Both the position numbers and the translations under genes were made by a program. From Catalinimonas alkaloidigena (lineage in GTDB: Bacteria; Bacteroidota; Bacteroidia; Cytophagales; Cyclobacteriaceae), in contig NZ_JAQFIL010000001.1 of NCBI RefSeq assembly GCF_029504655.1, positions 6,267,001 to 6,331,000 on the forward strand: a DNA stretch of 64,000 bases. The letters run 5' to 3'. A model generated the notes under the pieces. The model searched no databases. It worked only from the letters and a program-made list of their open reading frames with translations, and was not told the DNA's origin. Below are positions 8,671 to 17,500 of the stretch, piece after piece (positions within the stretch are counted from its first letter, which is position 1; every line of letters begins with the position of its first letter).

Positions 8671-8903
8671 ACAGAAAGCACAACGCAAAGAACTTGTATG
8701 GATAAAGAGGTGGAAAGGAAGGTATCACCCCACTGGCAGATGATATTGTAGATACCTATACGTAAAATCCTCAGATTCAGGAACGATACTTAGCCCTTAA
8801 GAATGCTCCTGAAAAAGCTGGATAATCAGGTATTGATGAGGAGTCAAAAACAGACATGCTCGCAATTGTTTACTCTTTAAAAGAAGAAATTGTTAGGCTG
8901 TAG
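8671..8903 (+). pseudogene. decayed copy of truncated haemoglobin gene
   Basis: A dead paralogue of the globin gene at 10396. The start codon position reads ACA instead of ATG and is followed by GAA-AGC-ACA-ACG-CAA, against GAA-ACG-ACA-ACA-CAA in the live copy. From 8706 it reads GGKEGITPLADDIVDTYT, a stop, then NPQIQERYLALKNAPEKAG, matching the live GGRKGITALIDDIVEAHM and NPVIQPRFLPYKEDPENLK. About 50 codons, including the proximal-histidine region, are then missing; it resumes at SGIDEESKTDMLAIVYSLKE and ends at TAG 8901-8903, matching the live HGIDDESKKDVLAIAYALKE. There are several in-frame stops, a lost start and a large deletion, so no functional globin can be made. The rest of this gap, 8904-9150, holds nothing I can identify. 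Confidence 0.82.
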
Positions 8904-9150
8904 ACTAAACATATTTTTGCTTTGACCGCATGCGCTATGCTAGCTAGGGCATGTAAACTTAAGGTATTCAGCATGTTTCTACTAAGGAAGACACGCTCAA
9001 TATGCTTTCCCTTGACAAACATAATATTTGTGAATTGTCATAGTGCAAAAACCATACAGTGGGAGATCTGGAAAGGAAACTCAGACGCCTTGATTTAGGG
9101 CAATAAATTCTTTATTTTAATATAAAGAGTGGCACTAAAAAATTCTCTCT

Positions 9151-10266
9151 ATGCCTATTTTCATGGACCGTCACGATGTGCCAGGAGTTACCGCCATAGA
9201 TGTTGCCGAAGCACATCAGGAAGATTTGAAAATACAAAGCGATTACGATTGCCGGGCGTTGACCTATTGGTTTGACGAAGAAAGAGGTATGGCCTTTTGT
9301 CTTATAGAAGCACCAGACGAAGCTTCTGTCCAGAATTTGCATGATTATGCCCATGGTCTCATTCCTAATCAGATCATAGAGGTTCAGCCTAAAGTGGTAG
9401 AAGCTTTCCTGGGAAGGATTAAGGACCCGGAAGAGCAGGATGCCGCCAACCCGATCATCAATGACCCGGCATTCCGAAGCATCATGGTTATTGGCCTGGA
9501 TGAAATCACTCAAATTCAAAGTAAATCCGGTAAACAGGTAGCTATTGATGCCTCGGATAAATTTAAAGAAACACTGGAAAGGGAATTAAATAAACATAAC
9601 GGCCTTAAAGTAGAACATAGTGACAACTGTTTTATGGCTTCCTTCGCTTCAGTGACACAATCAGTTCTGTGTGCGCTGGCCATTCAGCAGTGTTTTAAAG
9701 AACATAATGCCACCAGTACTGAACATCAAATTTATGCCCGTATAGGGCTCAGCGCCGGCGTTCCGGTCTCAACCTCCGGGAGTGATGGTTTTTTTGGAGA
9801 TACCGTAAAGTTGGCCAAACGTTTATGTTTTACCCTACATACAGGACAGGTAGCAGTAGCTTCTCTGGTAAGTGAGCTATACAATGCCCAAAAATTAAAC
9901 ATACGAACCGAAGAAAACACATTATCTTCCCTGAGTCCTTCGGATGAAGATTTCCTGAACCAGGCCATGGAACTTATGGAAACCAATGCCTGCGCCGCTG
10001 GTTTTGATGTAGAAACTTTTAGTAAACATATGGGTATCAGCAAGCCTCAGTTGTACAGAAAGACTACCGCAATCAGCGGTTACTCTCCTAATGATTTTAT
10101 CAAAGAATTCCGCTTGAAGAAAGCACTTCAGCTGATAGAGCAACAAAGCGGCAATATTTCAGAAATCGCTTACGATGCTGGTTTCAATAGCCTCTCCTAT
10201 TTTTCCAAATGCTTTCAAAAACGCTTTGGTATTTTACCCTCAGACTATGCCCATGCTATCGCTTAG
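9151..10266 (+). CDS. DUF4242-cyclase-AraC three-domain regulator
   Basis: A 371-residue cytoplasmic protein with three parts. Residues 1-90 resemble DUF4242 (SCO4226-type nickel-binding fold): DYDCRALTYWFDEERGMAFC and LHDYAHGLIPNQIIEV. Residues 110-245 resemble a class III nucleotide cyclase: both metal Asp positions survive (D117 in IGLDEIT, D158 in HSDNCFMASF), but the GDTVN motif reads GDTVK (K220), so the transition-state Asn is lost while R224 remains. Residues 283-368 are an AraC-type double helix-turn-helix (MGISKPQLYRKTTAISGYSP and ISEIAYDAGFNSLSYFSKCF). It is probably a ligand-responsive transcription factor. The gene lies between a dead and a live globin gene, so the globin is the obvious candidate target; this is inferred from position. 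Confidence 0.85.
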   Translation: MPIFMDRHDVPGVTAIDVAEAHQEDLKIQSDYDCRALTYWFDEERGMAFCLIEAPDEASVQNLHDYAHGLIPNQIIEVQPKVVEAFLGRIKDPEEQDAANPIINDPAFRSIMVIGLDEITQIQSKSGKQVAIDASDKFKETLERELNKHNGLKVEHSDNCFMASFASVTQSVLCALAIQQCFKEHNATSTEHQIYARIGLSAGVPVSTSGSDGFFGDTVKLAKRLCFTLHTGQVAVASLVSELYNAQKLNIRTEENTLSSLSPSDEDFLNQAMELMETNACAAGFDVETFSKHMGISKPQLYRKTTAISGYSPNDFIKEFRLKKALQLIEQQSGNISEIAYDAGFNSLSYFSKCFQKRFGILPSDYAHAIA

Positions 10267-10287
10267 CATTTTCCATGCACTGCGCTG

Positions 10288-10395
10288 AATCAGGATTACT
10301 ATTTTTTGAATGGAATGTGTCAAACTGAGGATACGTTTCCTGATACTTTTGGTATCACAGTAGAATGAGCATGTTGAACCAAAAACCTAAGTATT
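10288..10395 (+). promoter_or_regulatory. duplicated leader/promoter region of the globin gene
   Basis: The first 40 bp are conserved with the upstream region of the decayed copy at 8571. A small palindrome GATAC-TTTTG-GTATC (10342-10356) contains TACTTTTG (10344-10351), which fits the Bacteroidota -7 consensus TAnnTTTG, although no TTG lies at the proper distance. The conserved block is a reasonable place for the neighbouring AraC-type regulator to bind. Confidence 0.45.
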
Positions 10396-10782
10396 ATGGA
10401 AACGACAACACAAGTTAGCCTTTATGAAAGACTAGGCGGTAGAAAAGGGATTACCGCATTAATTGATGACATTGTAGAAGCACATATGCAAAACCCAGTA
10501 ATTCAGCCTCGTTTTTTACCTTACAAAGAAGATCCTGAAAACCTGAAGATGATCAAAGGACATTTGGTAGAGTTTTTCTGTGCCGGTAGCGGGGGCGAAG
10601 AAGCATACACCGGCCGGGACATGGAAACTACCCACCGGGGCATGAATATTAGCGAAGCAGAGTATATGGCAGCTACCGATGATATTATGAAAACGCTGGA
10701 TAAACACGGTATTGATGATGAATCAAAAAAAGATGTACTGGCCATTGCTTACGCTCTGAAAGAGCAAATAATGAGGGTATGA
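10396..10782 (+). CDS. glbN: group 1 truncated haemoglobin
   Basis: A 128-residue 2-on-2 globin. The N-terminal SLYERLGGRKGITALIDDIV is the usual A/B helix start, and GRDMETTHRGMNISEAEY is the E-F region with the proximal haem-ligating His at residue 80. Length and motif order match the TrHb1 group. Proteins of this group bind O2 or NO and are linked to NO detoxification or haem handling. It is a single gene, 129 bp after the DUF4242-cyclase-AraC regulator, with which it shares orientation. A broken duplicate lies upstream of that regulator. The symbol is by family. Confidence 0.9.
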   Translation: METTTQVSLYERLGGRKGITALIDDIVEAHMQNPVIQPRFLPYKEDPENLKMIKGHLVEFFCAGSGGEEAYTGRDMETTHRGMNISEAEYMAATDDIMKTLDKHGIDDESKKDVLAIAYALKEQIMRV

Positions 10783-10863
10783 CAATTATGCTTTACAATG
10801 AAATCTTTCAGTAGCACTTATTTACAGCATGTAAGCTGAGATATTTCTTATCTGGCAAGTAAT

Positions 10864-10915
10864 AAAAAAGAGTACAGCAATGAACTCCCTAACGATCAGG
10901 AAGTTTGCTGTACTC
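10864..10915 (-). terminator. long hairpin terminator
   Basis: GAGTACAGCAA (10870-10880) and TTGCTGTACTC (10905-10915) form an 11-bp perfect stem. On the minus strand it is followed by six T, so it terminates the lipoprotein gene that ends at 10943. It may also stop rightward transcripts from the globin gene. Confidence 0.85.
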
Positions 10916-10942
10916 CTTGAATAGATGGTTTCAGCGGATAAA

Positions 10943-11326
10943 CTATTGCGTAGTTACCTGCAAACTCGCTACCTGGCTAAGCTGATCTCCAAGAGCCACA
11001 GTGGCATAGACAGTGTAATTAGTTTTGGAGTTTAGGCTACTCATACTCGCTGTTCTGAAGTCAGCACCATTAAGATCAAAGCTAGTGGCATACTGACTTC
11101 CTTTAATTTCCTGAGCACTGGGCTTAGCTTTGTCAGTGGTTTGTACCAGATAGTAAAAGCGACCCTTCACACCATCTTCTTCTATCGTAATTGCAAAAGT
11201 AAAGCGATCTGCCTGAACACCTCTGACCTCTAATAGAGGGGCATTCAATCCTCCTTCCACATCCTCTTCACAAGCTATCAAAAGACAGCTGAAGATCAAT
11301 AAGCTGATACTAAAGATACGTTTCAT
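10943..11326 (-). CDS. small lipoprotein with Fn3-like domain
   Basis: A 127-residue protein with a type II signal peptide; the lipobox LLIAC ends at Cys19, followed by EEDVEGG. Residues 30-127 read as a beta-rich domain: RGVQADRFTFAITIEEDGV, GRFYYLVQTTDK, SSLNSKTNYTVYATV and QVASLQVTTQ. This strand pattern, with the tyrosine corner in LNSKTNYTVYA, is typical of a fibronectin type III or similar Ig-like fold. It is probably a cell-surface or periplasmic anchored protein of unknown role. The leader contains a perfect inverted repeat that ends at the start codon. Confidence 0.75.
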   Translation of the reverse strand: MKRIFSISLLIFSCLLIACEEDVEGGLNAPLLEVRGVQADRFTFAITIEEDGVKGRFYYLVQTTDKAKPSAQEIKGSQYATSFDLNGADFRTASMSSLNSKTNYTVYATVALGDQLSQVASLQVTTQ

Positions 11327-11364
11327 AGCGGTAAAATATTTTTGTGTGCTACAATTTTACCGCT
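11327..11364 (-). repeat. 11-bp inverted repeat abutting a start codon
   Basis: AGCGGTAAAAT (11327-11337) and ATTTTACCGCT (11354-11364) are perfect complements separated by 16 bp. The repeat ends on the base before the ATG of the lipoprotein gene, so in mRNA the ribosome landing site would lie in the stem. It could be the terminator of the upstream M14 gene, but it has no T tract. Confidence 0.6.
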
Positions 11365-11431
11365 ATTTAATTTTCGCTTTTAGAGAAATAGCCCGATAAT
11401 ATAACGCAGGATCGTTTTTATTGAAGAACAC

Positions 11432-13966
11432 TTAATTCTGCCCAACAAGGAAGATCGCATTTCCAAACATCAATTTTCCATTATACCAGAAAGCCCGGAA
11501 AAGCGGATTGTCTGCCATATACACCAGTTCGCCAGCACCCTTGTTTTCTACTCCAAATACTAAAGATTCAGGTAGCTTTTGTAAGATATTTTTTCCAGCA
11601 AACCCACTTACCAGCGCATCTTGCCCCCGGATCACTCCTACATTCCAGCCATCTTCTAAGTAGCCATAGCGATTATTGCCACGCTTGAGCGTGTAGTAAT
11701 AATCAGGATATCCTAAAGCCAGAGGATGGGTGTTGTCCAACTGCAACTTAAATATACCGCCAGAAATATAATTGCTGATGTTACGACGTTCGCGCTGTCC
11801 ATAGGAAGCGAGATTATTACTTTTGGAGACTACCTCATCCAGGCTTTCAATCCGTTGCTTCTCCTGTTCGCTGCTATATTCAGACAGGCTATAACTTTCT
11901 GTACCTTCAAAATATGCAAGGGAATTTTCCAGGGCAATTACTTTTCCACCCTGGCTAATCCACGCTTCTATATTTAGCGGCTCCAATATCTCATTGTACC
12001 GTCCATTTGGTAGAATCAAAGTATTATAATCAGCTAAGTCTATGTCACCGACATCTTTGGTATCCACTACTGTCACCGGATACTCAATATCCTGCTCAAA
12101 GTAGTACCATACTTCTCCAAAAGCCAGTGAAGAAGTACCCTCTCCGCCAATCAACATGACTTTGGGAGGCTCTATATAGTGTACCTCTCCTGAGCCCAGA
12201 TCGTAGCCGCTACCTACAAAACCGGTAGATATGGCTGCCACATTCTGTTCCAATTCATTGGCAATCTCTACTACGGCTTCATCAAAGGCTTCGCCCATAT
12301 CTTCATTGTTAGCTCTTGTCATGATGATGGAGCCTGCTGGAAAGCTTTGTCCATTTACCATAAATTCGTATCCGGCATAGCGTGCCTTCACCCCGGCCTG
12401 CATCACCTTGGAGAGGAACTTCACATCTTCTACGCTTTTCCAGGGTGCTATGTAAGCATAAGTATTTTCCTGAACAGCTATTGGCTCAAAAGCACTTTGC
12501 TCAGGAGCCTGTCCTTCACTCACTCTTGAGGTAAGAGCATAAGCCTGCAGATCATAGGCATAAGGAATAGACCAGGCGGTAATATCATAGGTGATGGAAT
12601 CCGATAACTCAGCTTCAGGCTCAAACAAAACCTGTAACAAGACAGATTTGGGCTGATAAGCAGATAAGATCATATCTCCTGATTCCAGCCTGAAACTTTC
12701 GTTGCTATTACTCTGGTAGTTGAATCCCGATAGGTTAAGCCCTTTATTGCTAACAGAATATTCTATTTCATGTGTGTTAAGCAGGCTTTGCAGTTTCTGC
12801 CACTTGTCTTCATTATCTGATTTTTTGATGACAAATGACTTGTACTCCCCGGGAGGGTTATTTATGGCCTGCTCAAAAAAGCTGTCAAATTCTTCTACTA
12901 CTTTACTAGCATTCTTGGCACTTATTTCAATGGTAGAAAAGCTGGTGGTAACATGATGCGCAATTCTATCGGTCAGCGTCAGCGTATCGCCTTCTTCAGT
13001 AAGCACCGCCAGACCTGCTCTGCCCGAACCGCCCTGTTCGTAGGTCATACCAATCGCTCCGTTGTAGGTGGGGTAAGTATCACCGTAGCTGGGGTAGAGC
13101 AAATCAAAACGCTCTTTGGTAAAATAGAGCCAGCCTTCTTCATCAAAATAGCGCGCGTTGTTTTTTCCAATCTGCGTCTGAAAATCTCTTTGCCAGTCTG
13201 TAATCAGTGCATGATAGGGCTCGGCAGCCGGGGCAAAATAATATGGGCTGTTAACTGCCTGCTCGTGAAAATCGGTATGCACGTGAGGCAGCCACTGGTT
13301 GTAGATTGCCAGACGTTCACGACTTTCTTTCTGCGTTAGCCATGCCCAGTCTCGGTTCAGGTCAAATAAATAATGGTTGGCACGTCCGCCCGGCCAGGGC
13401 TCATGGTGCTCCCAGGCATCCGGTGAAGGATTGTTGGGTGAGCCTACTTTCTGCTGGTACCAGTTGACGTATCGCTCTCTACCGTCAGGGTTGATACAGG
13501 GATCAATCATCACCACCGTATTTTTTAGCCATTCCTGAGCCTGATTGTTATTTTTATTGGCCAGATCATAAAGTACCTGCATGGAGGCCTCGGTAGATAC
13601 TGCCTCATTGCCATGTACATTATAGCTCAGCCATACGATGGCAATATCCTCAAAACCAGCTTCAGCCTCTTCCAGCAAACCTGTTCTTGCAAGATTGGCT
13701 TTGCGGATGTCTTCCAGACGATCAAAGTTTTCCTGAGCACTGATAAAGGCTACAACCAAAGGGCGGTACTCATTGGTCTCTCCGTATTGGGTCAGCGAAA
13801 TATTTGGAACTTCTTCAGCGATCAATTCAAAATAATCAATCACCCGATAGTGTGGGGTAAAACGTTCTCCCAGCTCGTAACCAAGAAAGTCGGCAGGGGT
13901 AGGAACCTGGGCAAAGGATTGGAAAACGGTAAAAAAAACTGCTAATAAAGTGTATATTTTTTTCAT
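11432..13966 (-). CDS. secreted M14-family zinc carboxypeptidase
   Basis: An 844-residue exported peptidase. I start at the ATG ending at 13966, because MKKIYTLLAVFFTVFQSFAQ is a clean signal peptide; ten more codons are open upstream. The M14 catalytic domain is N-terminal: zinc ligands in VHGNEA near residue 118, FDLNRDWAW, and HTDFHEQ, with the candidate catalytic Glu in GMTYEQGGSGRAG near 325. The C-terminal half, with LPNGRYNEILEPLNIEAWISQGGKVIALE, resembles the type I glutamine amidotransferase-like domain found in many Bacteroidota M14 proteins. It likely degrades peptides outside the cytoplasm. No sorting domain is visible, so it may be periplasmic. Confidence 0.9.
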   Translation of the reverse strand: MKKIYTLLAVFFTVFQSFAQVPTPADFLGYELGERFTPHYRVIDYFELIAEEVPNISLTQYGETNEYRPLVVAFISAQENFDRLEDIRKANLARTGLLEEAEAGFEDIAIVWLSYNVHGNEAVSTEASMQVLYDLANKNNNQAQEWLKNTVVMIDPCINPDGRERYVNWYQQKVGSPNNPSPDAWEHHEPWPGGRANHYLFDLNRDWAWLTQKESRERLAIYNQWLPHVHTDFHEQAVNSPYYFAPAAEPYHALITDWQRDFQTQIGKNNARYFDEEGWLYFTKERFDLLYPSYGDTYPTYNGAIGMTYEQGGSGRAGLAVLTEEGDTLTLTDRIAHHVTTSFSTIEISAKNASKVVEEFDSFFEQAINNPPGEYKSFVIKKSDNEDKWQKLQSLLNTHEIEYSVSNKGLNLSGFNYQSNSNESFRLESGDMILSAYQPKSVLLQVLFEPEAELSDSITYDITAWSIPYAYDLQAYALTSRVSEGQAPEQSAFEPIAVQENTYAYIAPWKSVEDVKFLSKVMQAGVKARYAGYEFMVNGQSFPAGSIIMTRANNEDMGEAFDEAVVEIANELEQNVAAISTGFVGSGYDLGSGEVHYIEPPKVMLIGGEGTSSLAFGEVWYYFEQDIEYPVTVVDTKDVGDIDLADYNTLILPNGRYNEILEPLNIEAWISQGGKVIALENSLAYFEGTESYSLSEYSSEQEKQRIESLDEVVSKSNNLASYGQRERRNISNYISGGIFKLQLDNTHPLALGYPDYYYTLKRGNNRYGYLEDGWNVGVIRGQDALVSGFAGKNILQKLPESLVFGVENKGAGELVYMADNPLFRAFWYNGKLMFGNAIFLVGQN

Positions 13967-14127
13967 AGTATAGGTATACGACTTAACAGAAAACACCTTT
14001 AAAAAGATGTATGAAATTATGAATTAAGCCTGAAAATTAGGAAAAAGCCCTGAGCAAGAAAAAAATATTTATAGTGTCAATGCTTAAAATATCTGTGCTT
14101 TATTTTTGTTACAGTCATCACCTCGAA

Positions 14128-15420
14128 CTATAACTCATCCTGCCTGATTCTCACAGTCCAGATGCTTAACTTTCTACCCTCTATTTGGGTCCAAATTGGG
14201 TAAATATTACCGTCATAAGCTGTAATATTGTTGTAATCTCCAAAAAAAGCCTTTTCTTCCATCAAAAAGGGCTTATCTGTAAGTTTGACATTGGAAAATG
14301 TTGTGCCTCCATCTTTTGAATATGCCAGGTATACATCTGTGTAGTTACCTTCGTTGTTTCGTCTGTCGTAGAAAACAACGTATATGTAGCCACTAAGAGG
14401 ATCTACAGTCATCCAGGTGAAGAACTGCTGATGACCAGCTTCATCATCGTTCACCCTGATTGGTTCTGACCAGTGCTCACCTCCGTCAGTGGATCTGGCA
14501 ATCCAGACGTCTGCATCTCCTTCTCCATTCCTCAAATCCACCCAGTTCACATATACTGTTCCTCTGTACTCACTCTGGCTGATATCACAGGCAGTAACGG
14601 GCAAGCCATTACAACGCTCAAGACCTGACACCTCAAATGTCCAGCCTCCGGGCTGAGCAGCTACGACTTTGTCCTCGGCTAACCAGCTTTGCCCTTCATC
14701 TTCAGAGCGGTCAAAATAAATAGTATCGTTGAATGCCCAGGCGATATAAATCTGACCTTCCGGCCCTACTGTAGGTACAGCTCCTTCTACGGTTAGGTCA
14801 TCATCCAGGCAGTTGCCTGCTTTCTGGTTGATACGGATGGCTTCACTCCAGCTTTCTCCCTGATCGGTAGACCTGGAAAACAGAATATAGGTGCTGTCCT
14901 GAGGGCGTACGCTTTCGTATTTGTCAAACTCTGTCCAGCTTACATAAAGATGATTATTTTGCGGATTGACAGCTGCCCACTCTTTGTCCTGATCATGCCG
15001 GCGATCATGATAGCCAATGCTCGCCCCTTTGCTCCAGCTTTTACCTCCATCGCTGGATTTCTGCGCTACTATGCGGTCCAGTAATTCGGCAGAATGCCAG
15101 CCTCTTCCGCCAGGATTAGAGAGGTGAAAGTAGTAGAAGTTATTATCATAATCCGCGATAATACATGGATCGCCCCACACGCCATAAGGTGACTTCAGAG
15201 ATTTTACCTGCCAGCTCTGGCCTCCGTCTTCTGAGAAGTATACATTATCCAGCACGCTTCCTGCTACAACCTGATCGGTATTATTAGGATTAATGGCGAT
15301 AGAGGGTTCACAAGGACCTAAATCACGCTTGCCTTCATGGATTTTAATGGGAGTAATCTGACTATAGGCTAAATCAGATATTGGTAATAATAAGCAGAGG
15401 ATTAGCTGAATCTTTAACAT
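14128..15420 (-). CDS. secreted Asp-box (sialidase-like) beta-propeller
   Basis: A 430-residue protein with a signal peptide (hydrophobic residues 4-19, cleavage after LAYS). Six Asp-box repeats of the form SxDxGxxW can be read in order: SEDGGQSW, SSDGGKSW, STDQGESW, SEDEGQSW, STDGGEHW and SKDGGTTF. They mark the blades of a sialidase/neuraminidase-type propeller. I do not see the full arginine triad of true sialidases, so enzymatic activity is uncertain; many such proteins bind or process surface glycans. It stands alone, with gaps of about 130 bp on both sides. Confidence 0.82.
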   Translation of the reverse strand: MLKIQLILCLLLPISDLAYSQITPIKIHEGKRDLGPCEPSIAINPNNTDQVVAGSVLDNVYFSEDGGQSWQVKSLKSPYGVWGDPCIIADYDNNFYYFHLSNPGGRGWHSAELLDRIVAQKSSDGGKSWSKGASIGYHDRRHDQDKEWAAVNPQNNHLYVSWTEFDKYESVRPQDSTYILFSRSTDQGESWSEAIRINQKAGNCLDDDLTVEGAVPTVGPEGQIYIAWAFNDTIYFDRSEDEGQSWLAEDKVVAAQPGGWTFEVSGLERCNGLPVTACDISQSEYRGTVYVNWVDLRNGEGDADVWIARSTDGGEHWSEPIRVNDDEAGHQQFFTWMTVDPLSGYIYVVFYDRRNNEGNYTDVYLAYSKDGGTTFSNVKLTDKPFLMEEKAFFGDYNNITAYDGNIYPIWTQIEGRKLSIWTVRIRQDEL

Positions 15421-15553
15421 TTATAGTGGGTTTATCCAATTAAAATAGGTTTTTCCGGCCATTATTCATGCGCTTGTGTTCCTAACTTTTTACAAAAAAA
15501 ATTGCTAAATCAGCAATATTTTTCCAGACAGTTGACTGCCTAACTTTAAAAAG

Positions 15554-16150
15554 CTACCGCTCCTGCTTCTCTGGTTTTTGATAGAGTTTTTGCATGTAAA
15601 ACATGTGAGGCATGGTCAGGACCGATATGGCAACAATAATATTTCTTGCCTCAAGGCTACTGATCATTGCGGACAATATTACTATTCCTTCCAATACTTC
15701 AGTACTGGCTTCATAATTAAAAAAAATGATCTCAATAATTATCAGAGCACCCCAGCTTAGATAAAGTAAGGTTTTTAGTATGTTTTTTTCTGACCACTTA
15801 ATATAATAAAGTTGTGACTGTCCGAAATGATAAAAAGACATGAGCAAAAAGATGATGAGACATAGCTGAGGCAGTTGGAGCCAAAGTAAGGCATAGCCTG
15901 CAATGATCCCCAGATAGACCAGAAAAAATCGAGTATAGCTTACTTTTACATCTTCTGACTGCTTTTCTATATACCTAAAAACAATGTGATCTAATGCTCC
16001 ATGCGGTATACCCGTGGCAAGCATAAGCAGCACAAAAATACTTAATTGCCATAGGAGTGAAATCTCCTGTACATAGGAGATAATGAGCAAACTTATCAGA
16101 GTGCTGCTTAGCAAAAACATATTGAGCTTTCTAGGACTGTTCAGTTGCAT
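15554..16150 (-). CDS. blh: Brp/Blh-family carotene dioxygenase, internally deleted
   Basis: A 198-residue polytopic membrane protein of the Brp/Blh beta-carotene 15,15'-dioxygenase family, which makes retinal. Family His motifs are visible: ATGIPHGALDH near residue 50, MSFYHFGQS near 107 and SVLTMPHM near 181. Family members are about 270-300 residues; here the sequence jumps near residues 155-160 (EGIVILSAM) straight to the C-terminal helix. The middle part, with the family's HS(R)RH iron-ligand motif, is missing without breaking the frame. The enzyme is therefore probably inactive. It overlaps the end of crtY by 20 bp and is translated from the same message. Together the pair normally converts lycopene to beta-carotene and retinal. 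Confidence 0.78.
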   Translation of the reverse strand: MQLNSPRKLNMFLLSSTLISLLIISYVQEISLLWQLSIFVLLMLATGIPHGALDHIVFRYIEKQSEDVKVSYTRFFLVYLGIIAGYALLWLQLPQLCLIIFLLMSFYHFGQSQLYYIKWSEKNILKTLLYLSWGALIIIEIIFFNYEASTEVLEGIVILSAMISSLEARNIIVAISVLTMPHMFYMQKLYQKPEKQER

Positions 16151-17352
16151 AAGAGGGAACTTTGATATGTTTCCAGCTCATTTTATCTCTATGTGATGAG
16201 ACTACATAATGTTGCCATAGCGCTCTAAGAAATGATTTCCAGGGGATCTTCATAAACATAAGCGCTTCTTCCCATACGTTGGTTTTTTCATCCAGAAAGC
16301 GTAATAATGTGGTAGGGTTGTTTTTTCTGAAGAGATTTTCAAAAATATATTTACCTTCCTGAGGATAAAATTTTAGAATATGCAATAGCAGGGTATCATA
16401 AAAACGAAAGCGGGCTGCGATATTTTTTTTATAAAACGGAGGGCCATTTGTTTCAAGGTTTTTAACGATTTGCTGGGCGTTGTTCAGCATACTTTTAAAG
16501 GTAAAGCCAGTGATCACTTTAGTCATACCTCCCACAGTTCCAATACGCATGATATGCTCTCCACTTTGTCTCGGAAAATGATAGTTTGTCATGAGGATGG
16601 TCCCCTGCTCAGTCTGCGTGATCTCAAAATTTTCAACTTGCAGCTCCTGACCTATATATCTTATAAGCTCTTGCTCATAGTCTTCTTTTATCAATATTTG
16701 TTGTGAAACTACTGTAGACTCCACCAAAGCTTCATGCCCGTTAAGCGGAAGCAGACAGAAAAAAAACTGCCCCCTTTTTTTGGGTGGTCCTAAAGTCCAT
16801 CAAGCGTACTTTTTCTTGTGCAAACACAGCCTTCGGAGTACATATAAACCAACCCCTGAAATGCTGCTTGGTGATGTGTGATGCAGATGGAATACTGACT
16901 GGCAAGCTGCTAAAAGCCCAACGGCCTTCATAAGTTTTTTCGTCAGTAACTACTTTCACACCGCTTGCAGTATTTTCTACCCTTTCGACTGAAACCTGCT
17001 CAAAGCTGGTATTCTGATATTGTCTGAGTACTGTCTTTATCTCACTGTAAAAATCTTTTCCTGCCGTATAGTAATAATGGAAAGGTGCAATGGAATGCTT
17101 TCGCAGATGCTCTCTATCACTTACCTGAACATAATCCCACTTTCTTTGTGGTAGCAGAGAGCCGACAGCTGAGTCCTTTGCCCAATAGCACCAGCTTCTG
17201 TCGTTACTGGTTTTTTCTTCAGCATCAAGCAGAAGGATTCTTCTATGGTTAAGCATTGCACTCTGACTGAGATAATACGCTAAACTCAAGCCGGCGCCTC
17301 CGCATCCGGCAATAATAAAGTCATAAGCAGGCTGAGCTTTTTGCAATGCCAT
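16131..17352 (-). pseudogene. crtY: lycopene beta-cyclase split by a frameshift
   Basis: Two adjacent frames encode one lycopene cyclase. The first (16741-17352) starts with the FAD-binding YDFIIAGCGGAGLSLAYYL and runs to MDFRTTQKKGAVFF before a premature stop. The second continues without its own good start as LLPLNGHEALVESTVVSQQ and ends at 16131. Joined, they give about 400 residues, the normal length. The shift lies in a run of eight T on the coding strand (eight A at 16759-16766); one fewer would restore VFFxLLPLNG. The rest of the sequence is free of stops, so the lesion is recent, a sequencing error, or tolerated through slippage. CrtY cyclises lycopene to beta-carotene at the membrane. 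No rhodopsin gene is in the window. Confidence 0.83.
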
Positions 17353-17500
17353 AAGGGATATGTGGTAGTAAAAGTCAAATGAACAACGATTAGCATCGTA
17401 CCGTATTAAGAACTCCTACCAAGCCGATTTGTTAGTTTGGCTGAGCTAAGCCTAGCTGTGGCTAGCTATTCTTCCCCTCAAAAAGCTTTATTGCCAGCAA

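Noticed and set aside
8974..9110. possible second gene remnant (frame with KNHTVGDLERKLRRLDL)
   Set aside because: One short stretch looks protein-like, but I could not match it to a family and stops lie on both sides.
15554..16150. Blh homologue as an intact short enzyme
   Set aside because: The N- and C-terminal motifs align well with the full-length family, but a central metal-ligand segment is absent, so an intact call is not justified.
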